Assembly: GCF_003987395.1 (NCBI RefSeq)
Contig: NZ_PIPT01000006.1
Span: forward strand, 124,001 to 188,000
Length of the DNA: 64,000 nt
Reading direction: 5' to 3'
Source of the DNA: Pseudidiomarina aquimaris
GTDB taxonomy: Bacteria; Pseudomonadota; Gammaproteobacteria; Enterobacterales; Alteromonadaceae
Shown: positions 46,353 through 55,915 of the stretch, piece by piece
How the letters are laid out: each line of letters begins with the position of its first letter
Position numbering within the stretch: the first letter of the stretch is position 1
Position numbers and translations under genes: made by a program
Notes under the pieces: generated by a model
What the model was told of the DNA's origin: nothing
Databases searched by the model: none
The model's input: only the letters and a program-made list of their open reading frames with translations

Positions 46353-48593
46353 ATGGCGGCAGCAAAACCCTCAATGGGAGCCAGCAATTATCGACTCTTT
46401 AAAGACCGCGCGGCGCGCTGGGGCGTAAGCTTCGGCGGGGTGATGGTCTTGGTCGCATTGTTGCTCATCTTCTTTTACCTACTTTACGTAATCGAACCGA
46501 TTTTCCGTGGGGTCGAAATCAACCACCAACGCAGCTTCCAAACGCCGGCGGAGAATGTCGTCGCCATGGGCATGGAAGAGCAATCGGAAATTGGTTACCA
46601 GTTCACCGCTGAAGGTGAGTTGGTGTATTTTGCAATGCAGGCAAAGAAAGGTACCGATTGGCAGCCTGGTCAGGAACTATTGCGGGCCAAAGTGACGGCG
46701 GAGCAGCCGACTGCGTTTACGCAAACGCAGCCGCAAAACAACCGTTATGCCTATGCTGTACCCGGTGGTTCGGTGCGAATTGTGGAGCCCAAGTTCAACA
46801 GTCGTTTTATTGACGGTGAAATGTTTGTCGAGCCGCGCGAGGTTGAACTTTCAGATCGGGAATTACTGCAGGTTGATCCGCAGCAACAAAACATCGTGAA
46901 GCTTGCTTATGAATATGATGGCGAGTCGAAGTTGTTTGCAGCGCAAACCAGCGACGGTCGTGTGCTGGTAAACTTTATGCAAGCCAAGCGTAACTTTTTA
47001 AGTGGCGCAGTGGAAATGGAATCAAAGGTTAGTGAGCTGCCGATTAACGGCGCAGTTGACCAGCTGGTGGTTACCCCTGATTTGCGCCAAGTGATGGTGC
47101 GGCAGAACAATCGTTTTTGGGTTTATGATGTGACCCGTACGGGTTCCATAAAAGAACGTCAGTTGATTAATGTGGATGCGCGACGCTATGGCGAAGTGAC
47201 CTCAATGAGCCTATTAGCGGGCGCGAGCTCGGTGTTGTTTGGCCATGCCAACGGTAAAATCACGCAATGGTTTGAAGTAGCCGGTGACGATGGTCGCCGC
47301 TATCAGTTCATTCGTGACTTCCAAGCGGCTGACAGCGCGATTGCCGAGATCGTTGTTGAGTATTACCGCCGCACCTTCTACACCATCGCCGAAAGCGGCG
47401 AAGTAGGCGTGTTCCACACCACCTCAGAAGCAGAGTTGTACCGTGGACACCCTGATGCTTATCAAGCCGAGCAACTCGTTATCGATCCTCGCGCAAATAC
47501 CTTACTGATGCGTGAAGGCAATCAGTTGCATATGTTCGAACTGATCAACGAACACCCAGAAGTTACTTGGAGTGGTTTGTGGCAGGAAGTCTGGTATGAA
47601 GGTTATCCGGAACCAGATTACGTGTGGCAGTCGACTTCGGGTTCAGATGACTTTGAACCGAAGTTTAGCTTAGTCCCGATCTCTTTCGGTACCATTAAAG
47701 CAGCGGCCTACGCTATGTTGTTTGCGGTACCGATTGGCCTCGCAGCCGCGGTCTATACTGCCTACTTCATGTCGCCAAGCGTGCGCAAAGTAGTGAAACC
47801 AACCGTAGAAATCATGGAGGCGTTGCCGACAGTTATTCTTGGTTTCTTGGCTGGGCTATGGCTGGCGCCGCTGGTGGAGTCCTATCTACCAGGAATCATT
47901 GCGGTAATCGTGTTGGTGCCGTTAGCCATCGTGTTATTTGCGGCGGCGAGCGCTTTGCTGCCGCAAGTGATTCGGGCGCGTCTCACCGACGGTCGAGCTG
48001 CGTTAGTTCTAGTACCGTTGGTCGCTTTTGTCGGTTGGCTCTCGTTTCAACTGTCACCAGCGATCGAGAACGTTCTATTTGATGGCAACGTGCGTCAGTA
48101 TCTCACCAACGAACTTGGTATTACCTTCGACCAGCGTAACTCGTTGGTAGTGGGGATCGCCATGGGCTTTGCGGTGATACCAACTATTTTCTCGATTGCC
48201 GAAGATGCCGTATTTAGTGTACCGAAGCACTTATCGAACGGCTCGTTAGCACTTGGTGCAACGACGTGGCAGACGCTCACCAAAGTCGTTTTGTTAACGG
48301 CGAGTCCAGGGATTTTCTCGGCTGTCATGATGGGGCTTGGTCGTGCCGTTGGTGAGACCATGATCGTGCTTATGGCGACGGGTAACACGCCTATTATGGA
48401 CTGGAATATCTTTGAAGGAATGCGCACCTTGTCGGCCAATATCGCCGTTGAAATGCCAGAGTCTGAAGTTGGCAGCTCGCATTATCGCATTCTGTTCTTG
48501 GCGGCCTTTGTGCTCTTTGTTTTCACCTTCGCGTTCAATACGGTGGCGGAACTTGTTCGTCAACGTCTACGCGATAAATACAGCTCGATGTAA
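46353..48593 (+). CDS. pstC: phosphate ABC transporter permease PstC, long form
   Basis: Inner-membrane permease of PstSCAB. At 746 residues it is more than twice E. coli PstC (319): after a first membrane helix (about 28-50) comes a periplasmic domain of about 390 residues, then the permease domain from about 450 with IKAAAYAMLFAVPIGLAAAVY, EIMEALPTVILGFLAG and the ABC-coupling loop region LALGATTWQTLTKVVL. Long PstC forms of this kind are usual in Vibrio, Pseudomonas and Alteromonadales. pstA follows 14 bases later. Confidence 0.95.
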   Translation: MAAAKPSMGASNYRLFKDRAARWGVSFGGVMVLVALLLIFFYLLYVIEPIFRGVEINHQRSFQTPAENVVAMGMEEQSEIGYQFTAEGELVYFAMQAKKGTDWQPGQELLRAKVTAEQPTAFTQTQPQNNRYAYAVPGGSVRIVEPKFNSRFIDGEMFVEPREVELSDRELLQVDPQQQNIVKLAYEYDGESKLFAAQTSDGRVLVNFMQAKRNFLSGAVEMESKVSELPINGAVDQLVVTPDLRQVMVRQNNRFWVYDVTRTGSIKERQLINVDARRYGEVTSMSLLAGASSVLFGHANGKITQWFEVAGDDGRRYQFIRDFQAADSAIAEIVVEYYRRTFYTIAESGEVGVFHTTSEAELYRGHPDAYQAEQLVIDPRANTLLMREGNQLHMFELINEHPEVTWSGLWQEVWYEGYPEPDYVWQSTSGSDDFEPKFSLVPISFGTIKAAAYAMLFAVPIGLAAAVYTAYFMSPSVRKVVKPTVEIMEALPTVILGFLAGLWLAPLVESYLPGIIAVIVLVPLAIVLFAAASALLPQVIRARLTDGRAALVLVPLVAFVGWLSFQLSPAIENVLFDGNVRQYLTNELGITFDQRNSLVVGIAMGFAVIPTIFSIAEDAVFSVPKHLSNGSLALGATTWQTLTKVVLLTASPGIFSAVMMGLGRAVGETMIVLMATGNTPIMDWNIFEGMRTLSANIAVEMPESEVGSSHYRILFLAAFVLFVFTFAFNTVAELVRQRLRDKYSSM

Positions 48594-48607
48594 GCGAGAG
48601 GATTTCC

Positions 48608-50263
48608 ATGAAGCAATGGTTTAACTCAGGAAAACCCTGGATTTGGCTCACCGCAGGTTCTGTGAGTATCAGTCTGATCGCGGTTATCGGGCTGCTGATA
48701 CTGATTGGCTGGCGCGGTCTGTCGTTCTTTTGGCCAGCGCAGATCCACGAGATGGATGTGCGTGCCAACGATGGCTCGATTTCGACCATCATTGGTGAAG
48801 TCTATGATACCGAAACGATTCCGCTTGAGCGTTTACAAGAGTCGGGTGTACAGCTGGATAACTTCAATGAACCGACACTTGATCGCTGGTTGATTAAGAT
48901 TGGTAACCGTGAATACGTGCCACTTGATTTTACTTGGGTGCTCAAGCCGCAAATCGTCCGCGACGAAACGCCTTCCGATTTGGCTAAATTAGAACGCTCG
49001 AAAGACGGTAACTTCTACGGTTACGTCGTCGATGTTCTCGAAAATGGCGAGTCAGTAGCGAATTCAGAGAACGTGCATCAAATTCTTGAGGAGCGTATAG
49101 AGCGCGTCGTTGAAATCAACGAGCAAGCTGCGGATCTGCAAGACACCGAAATTGGTGCCATCAACTATCAGTTGAACCAGTTGCGTCTTGAGCGACGCGC
49201 GTTGGATCTTGAAGGGCAACTCACCGCTGAGGAAGAGGCTCGCATCAGTGCCGCTGAGCAACAACTGCGTGAAGACTATCAAGTGCTGGAACAAGAGCTG
49301 TTCGAACTGCGTGATCAAGCTAGCCGTGATGAAGTCGTGATGCGCGACATGCGTGGAGTAGAAGTAACGCTACCGATGTATCGCATGTTAGCCGTGTACT
49401 TTCCAAACGACATGAACTTGGTTGAAAAGCTTGGCCACTTCTTCGTCCAAATCGGTAAGTTCGTCAGCGAAGACCCGCGCGAAGCGAACACTGAAGGTGG
49501 TGTATTCCCAGCGATTTTCGGTACCGTATTTATGGTGCTGTTGATGTCGGTGATTGTGACGCCATTTGGTGTCGTTGCTGCAATTTACCTGCATGAATAC
49601 GCAGGTAAAAACGCAGTGACTCGGCTTATACGGATCGCGGTGATTAACTTGGCGGGTGTACCCTCGATTGTTTACGGGGTATTCGGTTTAGGTTTCTTCG
49701 TCTACATGGTGGGTGGTTCGCTTGACCAAATCTTCTATCCAGAAGCCTTGCCGAGCCCAACCTTTGGTACACCGGGCGTCATGTGGGCGGCGATTACCTT
49801 GGCGATTCTAACTTTGCCAGTGGTCATTGTCTCGACCGAAGAAGGTTTGTCGCGTATTCCAAGCACGCTGCGCGAAGGTAGCTTGGCACTCGGTGCGACC
49901 AAAGCTGAAACCCTGTGGCGGATTATTATTCCAATGGCGTCACCGGCGATTATGACCGGTCTGATCTTGGCCGTCGCCCGAGCGGCGGGTGAGGTTGCAC
50001 CATTGATGTTGGTAGGTGTGGTGAAGTCGGCACCGATGTTACCGGTGGATGGTAACTTCCCGTACTTCCATTTAGATCGCAAATTTATGCACTTAGGTTT
50101 CCACATTTATGATGTTGGCTTCCAGAGCCCGAACGTTGAAGCGGCGCGGCCGCTGGTTTACGCCACCTCGTTCCTGTTGGTAACGGTGATTATTGGCTTG
50201 AACTTAACGGCTATTGGTGTGCGTAACCATTTACGTGAAAAGTATCGCTCACTTGAGCATTAA
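48608..50263 (+). CDS. pstA: phosphate ABC transporter permease PstA, long form
   Basis: Second permease of PstSCAB, 551 residues against 296 in E. coli. One N-terminal helix (about 15-38), a periplasmic region with a strong coiled coil (about 150-240, EERIERVVEINEQ through QLREDYQVLEQELFELRDQ), then the permease domain with PFGVVAAIYLHEYAG, GVPSIVYGVFGLGFF and the coupling loop LREGSLALGATKAETLWRI. The extended periplasmic parts of PstC and PstA may interact. Confidence 0.95.
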   Translation: MKQWFNSGKPWIWLTAGSVSISLIAVIGLLILIGWRGLSFFWPAQIHEMDVRANDGSISTIIGEVYDTETIPLERLQESGVQLDNFNEPTLDRWLIKIGNREYVPLDFTWVLKPQIVRDETPSDLAKLERSKDGNFYGYVVDVLENGESVANSENVHQILEERIERVVEINEQAADLQDTEIGAINYQLNQLRLERRALDLEGQLTAEEEARISAAEQQLREDYQVLEQELFELRDQASRDEVVMRDMRGVEVTLPMYRMLAVYFPNDMNLVEKLGHFFVQIGKFVSEDPREANTEGGVFPAIFGTVFMVLLMSVIVTPFGVVAAIYLHEYAGKNAVTRLIRIAVINLAGVPSIVYGVFGLGFFVYMVGGSLDQIFYPEALPSPTFGTPGVMWAAITLAILTLPVVIVSTEEGLSRIPSTLREGSLALGATKAETLWRIIIPMASPAIMTGLILAVARAAGEVAPLMLVGVVKSAPMLPVDGNFPYFHLDRKFMHLGFHIYDVGFQSPNVEAARPLVYATSFLLVTVIIGLNLTAIGVRNHLREKYRSLEH

Positions 50264-50293
50264 TTAACGAAGCAGAAGCGAAAAGGTCTTACT

Positions 50294-51112
50294 ATGATTT
50301 CGGTAACTCCGACAAACAATCAGGCAGAGAGCCTCGATTTAGAAAATTTAACGGCGGATCAAACCGCTCTGGAAATTCGCAATTTGAATCTGCACTACGG
50401 CGATGCTCAAGCTTTGCATGATATTTCCATGGCAATTCCAAAGAACCGCGTCACCGCTTTTATCGGCCCATCGGGCTGCGGTAAATCAACCTTATTGCGT
50501 TGTATTAACCGCATGAACGACTTGGTTGAGATTTGTAAAATTACCGGCGAGATTCGTCTGCACGAGAAAAACATCTATGACAAAGATGTCGACGTTGCGG
50601 AATTACGTCGTCGTGTGGGCATGGTATTCCAGCGCCCGAACCCGTTCCCAAAATCAATTTACGAGAACGTGGTTTATGGCATGCGCTTGATGGGTGTGAA
50701 CGACCGCCGTACTTTAGATGAAGTGGTCGAGCGTTCATTGAAAGGCGCAGCACTTTGGGAAGAAGTAAAAGATCGTCTAAACGCGAGTGCTTTCAGCTTG
50801 TCAGGTGGTCAGCAACAACGTTTGGTCATCGCCCGCGCTATCGCGATCGAGCCTGAAGTATTGTTGCTCGATGAACCGACTTCGGCACTTGACCCAATTT
50901 CAACTTTGACGATCGAAGAGTTGATCACTGAGTTGAAAGAAAAATACACCGTAGTCATTGTCACGCATAACATGCAACAAGCGGCGCGGGTATCGGACCA
51001 GACAGCCTTTATGTACATGGGTAAGCTGATTGAATATGCTGATACCAATACGCTGTTTACCACGCCGACCCAGAAGCAAACCGAAGATTACATTACTGGA
51101 CGTTACGGCTAA
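50294..51112 (+). CDS. pstB: phosphate ABC transporter ATP-binding protein PstB
   Basis: ATPase of PstSCAB, 272 residues. Walker [10 protein letters not shown] (about 57-65), PstB signature [20 protein letters not shown] signature LSGGQQQR, Walker [14 protein letters not shown]-loop [10 protein letters not shown]. An N-terminal extension of about 30 residues (to LEIRNL) precedes the ABC domain. Starts 30 bases after pstA. Confidence 0.97.
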   Translation: MISVTPTNNQAESLDLENLTADQTALEIRNLNLHYGDAQALHDISMAIPKNRVTAFIGPSGCGKSTLLRCINRMNDLVEICKITGEIRLHEKNIYDKDVDVAELRRRVGMVFQRPNPFPKSIYENVVYGMRLMGVNDRRTLDEVVERSLKGAALWEEVKDRLNASAFSLSGGQQQRLVIARAIAIEPEVLLLDEPTSALDPISTLTIEELITELKEKYTVVIVTHNMQQAARVSDQTAFMYMGKLIEYADTNTLFTTPTQKQTEDYITGRYG

Positions 51113-51125
51113 GAGGAGCTGAATC

Positions 51126-51854
51126 ATGGATAAATTAAATACTGGTCGGCACATCTCCGGCAAATTTAATGACGAACTCGATGCCGTCCGTACCCAAGTG
51201 ATGAACATGGGCGGCTTGGTTGAGCAGCAACTACGTGACTCGCTGGTCGCGATTGAAAACTCAGACCATGAGCTTGCCGAGCAAGTCTTGCAACGCGACT
51301 ATAAAATTAACGCGTTGGAAGTGCAGATTGATGAAGCTTGTGTGCAAATCATTGCCAAACGTCAGCCTGCGGCAAGTGACCTGCGTTTGATTATCGCTAT
51401 TTTCAAAACCATTGCCGACTTAGAGCGCATTGGTGATGAAGCTGAGCGTATTGCGCGTGTGGCTCTTGAGAGTTTCAACAACGACCAGCAGCAGTTCTTG
51501 GTCAGTCTTGAGAACCTCGGTCAGCAGGTCTTGGCGATGTTGCATGGCGTGCTTGATGCATTTGCACGTATGGACCTCGACAGCGCCTATGAAGTGCACC
51601 AAATGGACGCCCAAGCCGACCGTCAATACGAAGGCTTAACGCGTCAATTGATGACTTACATGATGGAAGACCCGCGTGGGATTCCGAAGGTCATGAATGT
51701 ACTTTGGTCAGCGCGTTCACTCGAGCGCATCGGTGACCGTTGCCAGAACATCGCCGAGTACATTATTTTCTTCGTCAAAGGTAAAGACGTACGTCATGTG
51801 TCGCCAGAATCCATGGCGCGCACCGTGGGTCGGCCGCAGCCTGACACTGAGTAA
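51126..51854 (+). CDS. phoU: phosphate signalling regulator PhoU
   Basis: Links PstSCAB activity to PhoR and restrains phosphate uptake. The 242-residue all-helical protein shows the two PhoU repeats with metal-site motifs: DLRLIIAIFKTIADLERIGDEAERI and NVLWSARSLERIGDRCQNIAEY. Ends the pst operon, 13 bases after pstB, and is followed by a strong terminator. Confidence 0.97.
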   Translation: MDKLNTGRHISGKFNDELDAVRTQVMNMGGLVEQQLRDSLVAIENSDHELAEQVLQRDYKINALEVQIDEACVQIIAKRQPAASDLRLIIAIFKTIADLERIGDEAERIARVALESFNNDQQQFLVSLENLGQQVLAMLHGVLDAFARMDLDSAYEVHQMDAQADRQYEGLTRQLMTYMMEDPRGIPKVMNVLWSARSLERIGDRCQNIAEYIIFFVKGKDVRHVSPESMARTVGRPQPDTE

Positions 51855-51874
51855 ATAGGATTGCTTGCTGTAAG

Positions 51875-51900
51875 CGCCGACCACTAGGGTCGGCGTTTTT
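51875..51900 (+). terminator. terminator after phoU
   Basis: Eight-pair stem CGCCGACC / GGTCGGCG, loop ACTAG, then five T residues. It overlaps the end of the opposite-strand membrane protein gene by two bases. Confidence 0.9.
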
Positions 51901-52186
51901 ATTTGAAGGGCATAAACTTGGTCCGCAGCCAGTTGAGAATCACTGCTGCCAAGATAATATAAAGCGCTAAATTAACATGGGCGATAATCATCCAGCCGTC
52001 ATTCGCACATGACGTCGAGAAGATAAAGCATGCGTGCCAAGTCACGAGCGCGAACGTGATGATTGGCGTCAACAACAGCAGGAGCACTGCAAACCCACGC
52101 CAGCGTAGTCTGAAAACATAGCTCAGAACAACAATAAGCAGTGCGGCGATACCAACTTCGGCGACTAGTGTTAAAGTGTCTGCCAT
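51899..52186 (-). CDS. small three-pass membrane protein, unknown function
   Basis: A 95-residue hydrophobic protein with segments near residues 5-26, 30-50 and 62-84 and the pairs Cys48/Cys55 (WHACFIFSTSCAND) in the loop between helices 2 and 3, which could form a disulfide in the periplasm. ATG 52186 with AAGGA upstream is chosen over the longer frame from 52243. No family recognised. It is 81 bases downstream of hipA in the opposite sense of transcription order (hipA ends at 52268, same strand), so cotranscription with hipBA is possible. Confidence 0.65.
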   Translation of the reverse strand: MADTLTLVAEVGIAALLIVVLSYVFRLRWRGFAVLLLLLTPIITFALVTWHACFIFSTSCANDGWMIIAHVNLALYIILAAVILNWLRTKFMPFK

Positions 52187-52267
52187 TTGATTATCCTTTT
52201 TGCAACGTTTTTTTAAAATAACCAAGTTGGAATGGAACTGCAAGAGTCCAACTACATAGCGCCGGTG

Positions 52268-53554
52268 TCATAGCTGTTTTACAAGAGCATCGCGAGAGCG
52301 TTCAATGCGTTGCGAAATAAGCCGTCGGGTTTGTTGCTGAATATCGAGCTCCTTTGCAATTGCGTTAAACTCATCAACAACCTCGGTAACTGCAAAAATA
52401 TCGTGTTTTGCCTGTGACCAGCGCGCGTAGCCAGCAGAGTTCGCTAACTTCTGCAGAGCTTTAAGCGGCGGTTCTTTACCATAACCAGCGTAGGCTGTGG
52501 CATGCTCGTTAAATGCGCTGGGGTTAAAAATGATGTCGTAGAACGGAGCTGGATGCCATGCTCCATTGTCATCGAGTAAAAATCCCCAGTTTTTACTGTG
52601 ATCATCCTGATTACAGGTGAGTAAATTGAAAATTGCGCGCTTAAATTGTAATTGACCATAGGCTGGTGACCTACAGAGCATTCTGGTTGCTTTGATTAAA
52701 TCATCATAGTCGAGGCTTGGCGTGCGAAAATCAGCGTCAAGCAACCCACAAGCACTATGAAAATGTTGTCGCCCCGAAGTAGTCGCAGAATTTCTCACAT
52801 AATCGAAACGTTGCGTTGCGAGCCATTGTCGAGCCCCCGAGGCTTGCGGTGCATCGAGTAACTGCCACTTCGGTGGGCTGAGCTTAGCTTTTGCCGCTAA
52901 GGTTAAATAGGCTGCTTCACATAAGCCTTCTTCATGGCCTAATGGCAGGCTAGCTGAAGTAAATTTGACCAACCAAGCATCGTCTCCCGCAAGAGGCTTA
53001 GTGCGACAACTGGCGTAATCATTACCTTGGAAATAAATTTGTGCTTTCGGGCGTGCACCGCCTGAACCGCCAGCGGCAATAAGCTGTGCTAACACATCAT
53101 CGGTTTGTCCATCGAAAACGGCTTGGGCGTTGAGACCAAGTGTAGCCAAGTCGATTTCTCCCTGGTCGAGCGGAACGTAATCAGATGTGGGGCTGAAACT
53201 CAGCGCTCCGAGCGCGGAATTGCCGACGAACGCAAGTCGATCCATTGCGGTGACGGTGTTAGGTAGTAGGTCGTGTTGCCGAAACACGCGATCTTGTAGC
53301 AACAATCCCCAACCATCAGGCAGTGAGTCGGCAAACAATCCATGTAAACCTGCGTGTGGTGAATGTGGCGCAGCTTGCACAGAATTGTCGAAGCGAAGAC
53401 CGAACGGTGAGAGGTTATCGTGCTGGTCGAGGTAGTTTTGCGCGTACTGAAAGAATACACCCTGCCGATTTTGTGCAAGCGTACCCACGAGGACTTTCAC
53501 TCCAGACATAAGGGTGCGGTGTACTTGGAGTTTCTTAACGGGTCTAAAACTCAT
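52268..53554 (-). CDS. hipA: HipA-family serine/threonine kinase toxin
   Basis: A 428-residue HipA-like kinase. E. coli HipA phosphorylates glutamyl-tRNA synthetase and induces dormancy. Visible: N-terminal coupling subdomain (about 1-125), the Gly-rich loop GGSGGARPK (Ser164 at the place of E. coli auto-phosphorylated Ser150), catalytic Asp317 in NQDDHSKNWGF and metal-binding Asp340 in PFYDIIFNP. All key residues are present, so it looks active. It overlaps the antitoxin gene by 11 bases (frame change), which suggests translational coupling. Confidence 0.9.
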   Translation of the reverse strand: MSFRPVKKLQVHRTLMSGVKVLVGTLAQNRQGVFFQYAQNYLDQHDNLSPFGLRFDNSVQAAPHSPHAGLHGLFADSLPDGWGLLLQDRVFRQHDLLPNTVTAMDRLAFVGNSALGALSFSPTSDYVPLDQGEIDLATLGLNAQAVFDGQTDDVLAQLIAAGGSGGARPKAQIYFQGNDYASCRTKPLAGDDAWLVKFTSASLPLGHEEGLCEAAYLTLAAKAKLSPPKWQLLDAPQASGARQWLATQRFDYVRNSATTSGRQHFHSACGLLDADFRTPSLDYDDLIKATRMLCRSPAYGQLQFKRAIFNLLTCNQDDHSKNWGFLLDDNGAWHPAPFYDIIFNPSAFNEHATAYAGYGKEPPLKALQKLANSAGYARWSQAKHDIFAVTEVVDEFNAIAKELDIQQQTRRLISQRIERSRDALVKQL

Positions 53555-53828
53555 CTTTCAGCACCTCTTCGATAGAGGTCGGCGTCATTGACCGTTGTGC
53601 TTGAGTAAGTGCGTAAAGTCGTTTTAAGTCATCGAGGGTTTGCCACAACAATAGCAACTGGCGAAATGAAATTTGCCCAGTTAACTCGAATTTCTTAATT
53701 GTGGAGGCGGGAACAGTGCTTTTTTCGGCAAGAGCCGCGCGCGACAGTTTTGCTTGCTCACGCGCGGCACGCAGGTAGTCCGCAAACGCAGACTGAACAT
53801 CTTGCTCCACCAATAATTGATACTTCAT
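53544..53828 (-). CDS. hipB: HipB-like antitoxin, XRE-type HTH repressor
   Basis: A 94-residue protein with a helix-turn-helix of the Cro/C1 type (ADYLRAAREQAKLSRAALAEKS, then VPASTIKKFELTGQ) and a short C-terminal tail; expected to bind the operators upstream and to neutralise HipA. ATG 53828 is chosen because the longer frame from 53891 would run through the two operator sequences. The ribosome-binding site is weak (GGGTG). Confidence 0.85.
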   Translation of the reverse strand: MKYQLLVEQDVQSAFADYLRAAREQAKLSRAALAEKSTVPASTIKKFELTGQISFRQLLLLWQTLDDLKRLYALTQAQRSMTPTSIEEVLKDEF

Positions 53829-53841
53829 AGTGCACCCAAAG

Positions 53842-53900
53842 TAGACATAATGGTGTCTATTATAGCCTAAAAAATGTGCTTTTGGATACAATGATATCTA
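53842..53900 (-). promoter_or_regulatory. hipBA promoter with two operators
   Basis: Operator 1 is a perfect palindrome TAGACA-N6-TGTCTA (53842-53859), 13 bases upstream of the hipB start. Operator 2 (53883-53900, minus strand TAGATATCATTGTATCCA) matches operator 1 at 13 of 18 positions. Their centres are 41 bases apart, close to four helical turns. A perfect -10 TATAAT (minus strand, 53864-53859) lies between them; no good -35 is seen. Confidence 0.75.
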
Positions 53901-53915
53901 TTTGAGCGGCTATTC

Positions 53916-55157
53916 TTAGTACAAAACCCTAGCGCGAATGGTGCCTTCAATGGCGCGCATTTGCTCGAGCAGGTCGTCGGCGATGGTGCTCTCTTCCGGC
54001 GTGTCGACGTCGATGACCACGTAACCCACTTCGCTGTCGGTTTGCAGGTACTGACCCGAGACGTTGATGTTTTGCTCGGCCATGATTTGATTGATTTTGG
54101 TCAACATGCCGGGGCGGTTTTGGTGAATATGCAGCAAACGGCGGGCGCCGTGGTGCGCTGGCAATGATACTTCTGGGAAGTTGACTGCTGACAAGGTAGA
54201 GCCGTTGTCAGAGTAGTGAGCCAGTTTACCCGCCACTTCAATACCAATGTTTTCTTGTGCTTCTTGGGTTGAGCCACCAACATGCGGGGTCAGAATGCAG
54301 TTGTCGATACCGCGTAGTGGTGATTCGAACAAGTCGTTATTGCTGCTTGGTTCCACTGGGAAGACGTCAATCGCTGCGCCGCCCAAGTGACCGCTGCGCA
54401 GACTGGCAGCCAAATCTTCAATATTTACCACAGTACCGCGTGAGGCATTGATAAGAAGGGCGCCTTGTTTCATCTTGGCGAGTTGTGAAGCACTGATCAT
54501 CCATTGGGTTTGCGCTGTTTCGGGTACGTGCAAAGTCACCACATCTGCTTGCTCCAGCAGGGCGTCGAGTGAACCGACCGAGAGGGCATTCCCTAGTGGC
54601 AGTTTGGTTTCAATGTCGTAAAAACGCACCTGCATACCGATTTGTTCGGCGAGGATACTCAACTGGCTACCTATATGGCCGTAGCCAATAATGCCAAGCA
54701 CTTTGCCGCGCGCTTCGAATGAGCCGTTGGCTGATTTGTCCCAGCCTCCACGGTGAGCTGCGGCATTTTTCTCAGGTACGCGGCGCAACAACATAATGAT
54801 TTCGGCTAGAACCAGTTCGGCTACACTACGGGTGTTGGAAAATGGTGCGTTAAAGACCACCACACCGTGACGGCGCGCCGCTGCCAGATCCACTTGGTTG
54901 GTACCGATACAAAAACAACCGACGCCGATTAACTTCTCAGCCGCGGCAAAGACTTTTTCGGTCAGTTGCGTACGAGAACGTATCCCCAAAAAGTGAACGT
55001 CTTTGACGCGCTCGCAAAGTTCCTCTTCGCTCAATGAAGTTTTCACATACTCAATCGAATCATAGCCCTGCTGTTTGAGCACGTTGACCGCACTGTCGTG
55101 AACGCCTTCTAAAAGTAAAATTTTGATTCGGTCTTTGGCGAGCGATACTTGCGACAT
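53916..55157 (-). CDS. serA: D-3-phosphoglycerate dehydrogenase
   Basis: First step of serine synthesis. The 413-residue protein has the NAD-binding fold (LGIIGYGHIGSQLSILAE near 155-172), GCFCIGTNQVDL, the active-site region LTPHVGGSTQEAQENIG with catalytic His, and a C-terminal ACT domain for serine feedback (NRPGMLTKINQIMAEQNINV). Length fits E. coli SerA (410). It follows rpiA by 26 bases on the same strand; the two genes are neighbours in E. coli too. Confidence 0.97.
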   Translation of the reverse strand: MSQVSLAKDRIKILLLEGVHDSAVNVLKQQGYDSIEYVKTSLSEEELCERVKDVHFLGIRSRTQLTEKVFAAAEKLIGVGCFCIGTNQVDLAAARRHGVVVFNAPFSNTRSVAELVLAEIIMLLRRVPEKNAAAHRGGWDKSANGSFEARGKVLGIIGYGHIGSQLSILAEQIGMQVRFYDIETKLPLGNALSVGSLDALLEQADVVTLHVPETAQTQWMISASQLAKMKQGALLINASRGTVVNIEDLAASLRSGHLGGAAIDVFPVEPSSNNDLFESPLRGIDNCILTPHVGGSTQEAQENIGIEVAGKLAHYSDNGSTLSAVNFPEVSLPAHHGARRLLHIHQNRPGMLTKINQIMAEQNINVSGQYLQTDSEVGYVVIDVDTPEESTIADDLLEQMRAIEGTIRARVLY

Positions 55158-55183
55158 GGCTGTTATTGCACCTTTTATTGGGA

Positions 55184-55870
55184 TTATTTAAGGGTTTGGA
55201 TACCGCTTGCGCTGGCAACGATGGTCACGTCAGCGCCGCGCTGGGCAAAGAGTCCGTTGGTGACGACACCGACGATATTGTTCAGCTGCTGCTCGAGATG
55301 AATCGGGTCGAGGATATCGAAGTTATGCACATCGAGGATCCAGTTACCATTATCGGTGGTCACGCCTTCACGCCAAACCGGGTCACCGCCGAGTTTGACG
55401 ATTTCGCGGGCGATATACGAACGCGCCATGGGAATGACTTCGACAGGTATTGGAAAGCGACCGAGGCGACCTACTTGCTTACTTGAATCAACAATACAAA
55501 CAAAGGTATCAGCAACTGCGGCGACAATTTTTTCGCGGGTGAGAGCAGCGCCACCACCTTTGACCATGCGCATGTGCTCGTCAATTTCATCGGCGCCATC
55601 GACGTAAATCGGTAGCTCGCTGACGCTATTTAGGTCAACCACACGAATGCCGTGCTGCTTCAATCGCTCAGTTGAAGCTTCCGAGCTTGAAACGGCGGCT
55701 TCGATATCATGTTTGATACTAGCGAGCGCATCAATGAAGAAGTTGACCGTGGAGCCCGTGCCGACACCTATGACTGCTTGCTGCGGCAAATTGGCTTTGA
55801 CGTAGTCGAGAGCTGCTTCTGCAGCCTTTTGTTTTTGCTCGTTTTTCTGTTGTTCTGATGAGGTAGCCAT
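55184..55870 (-). CDS. rpiA: ribose-5-phosphate isomerase A
   Basis: Interconverts ribose 5-phosphate and ribulose 5-phosphate. The 228-residue protein shows [15 protein letters not shown], the catalytic YVDGADEID and [14 protein letters not shown], all RpiA signatures; a short Gln/Lys-rich N-terminal extension precedes the fold. Starts 45 bases after the fau stop and runs toward serA. Confidence 0.97.
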   Translation of the reverse strand: MATSSEQQKNEQKQKAAEAALDYVKANLPQQAVIGVGTGSTVNFFIDALASIKHDIEAAVSSSEASTERLKQHGIRVVDLNSVSELPIYVDGADEIDEHMRMVKGGGAALTREKIVAAVADTFVCIVDSSKQVGRLGRFPIPVEVIPMARSYIAREIVKLGGDPVWREGVTTDNGNWILDVHNFDILDPIHLEQQLNNIVGVVTNGLFAQRGADVTIVASASGIQTLK

Positions 55871-55915
55871 GCCTGCTTCCTGAGTGAGTGGGCTATGGCT
55901 TTTCAGTATACATTT

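Noticed and set aside
46353-48593. pstC as a gene fusion because of its 746-residue length
   Set aside because: Long PstC with a periplasmic insertion is normal in Vibrio, Pseudomonas and Alteromonadales; no second known domain is visible.
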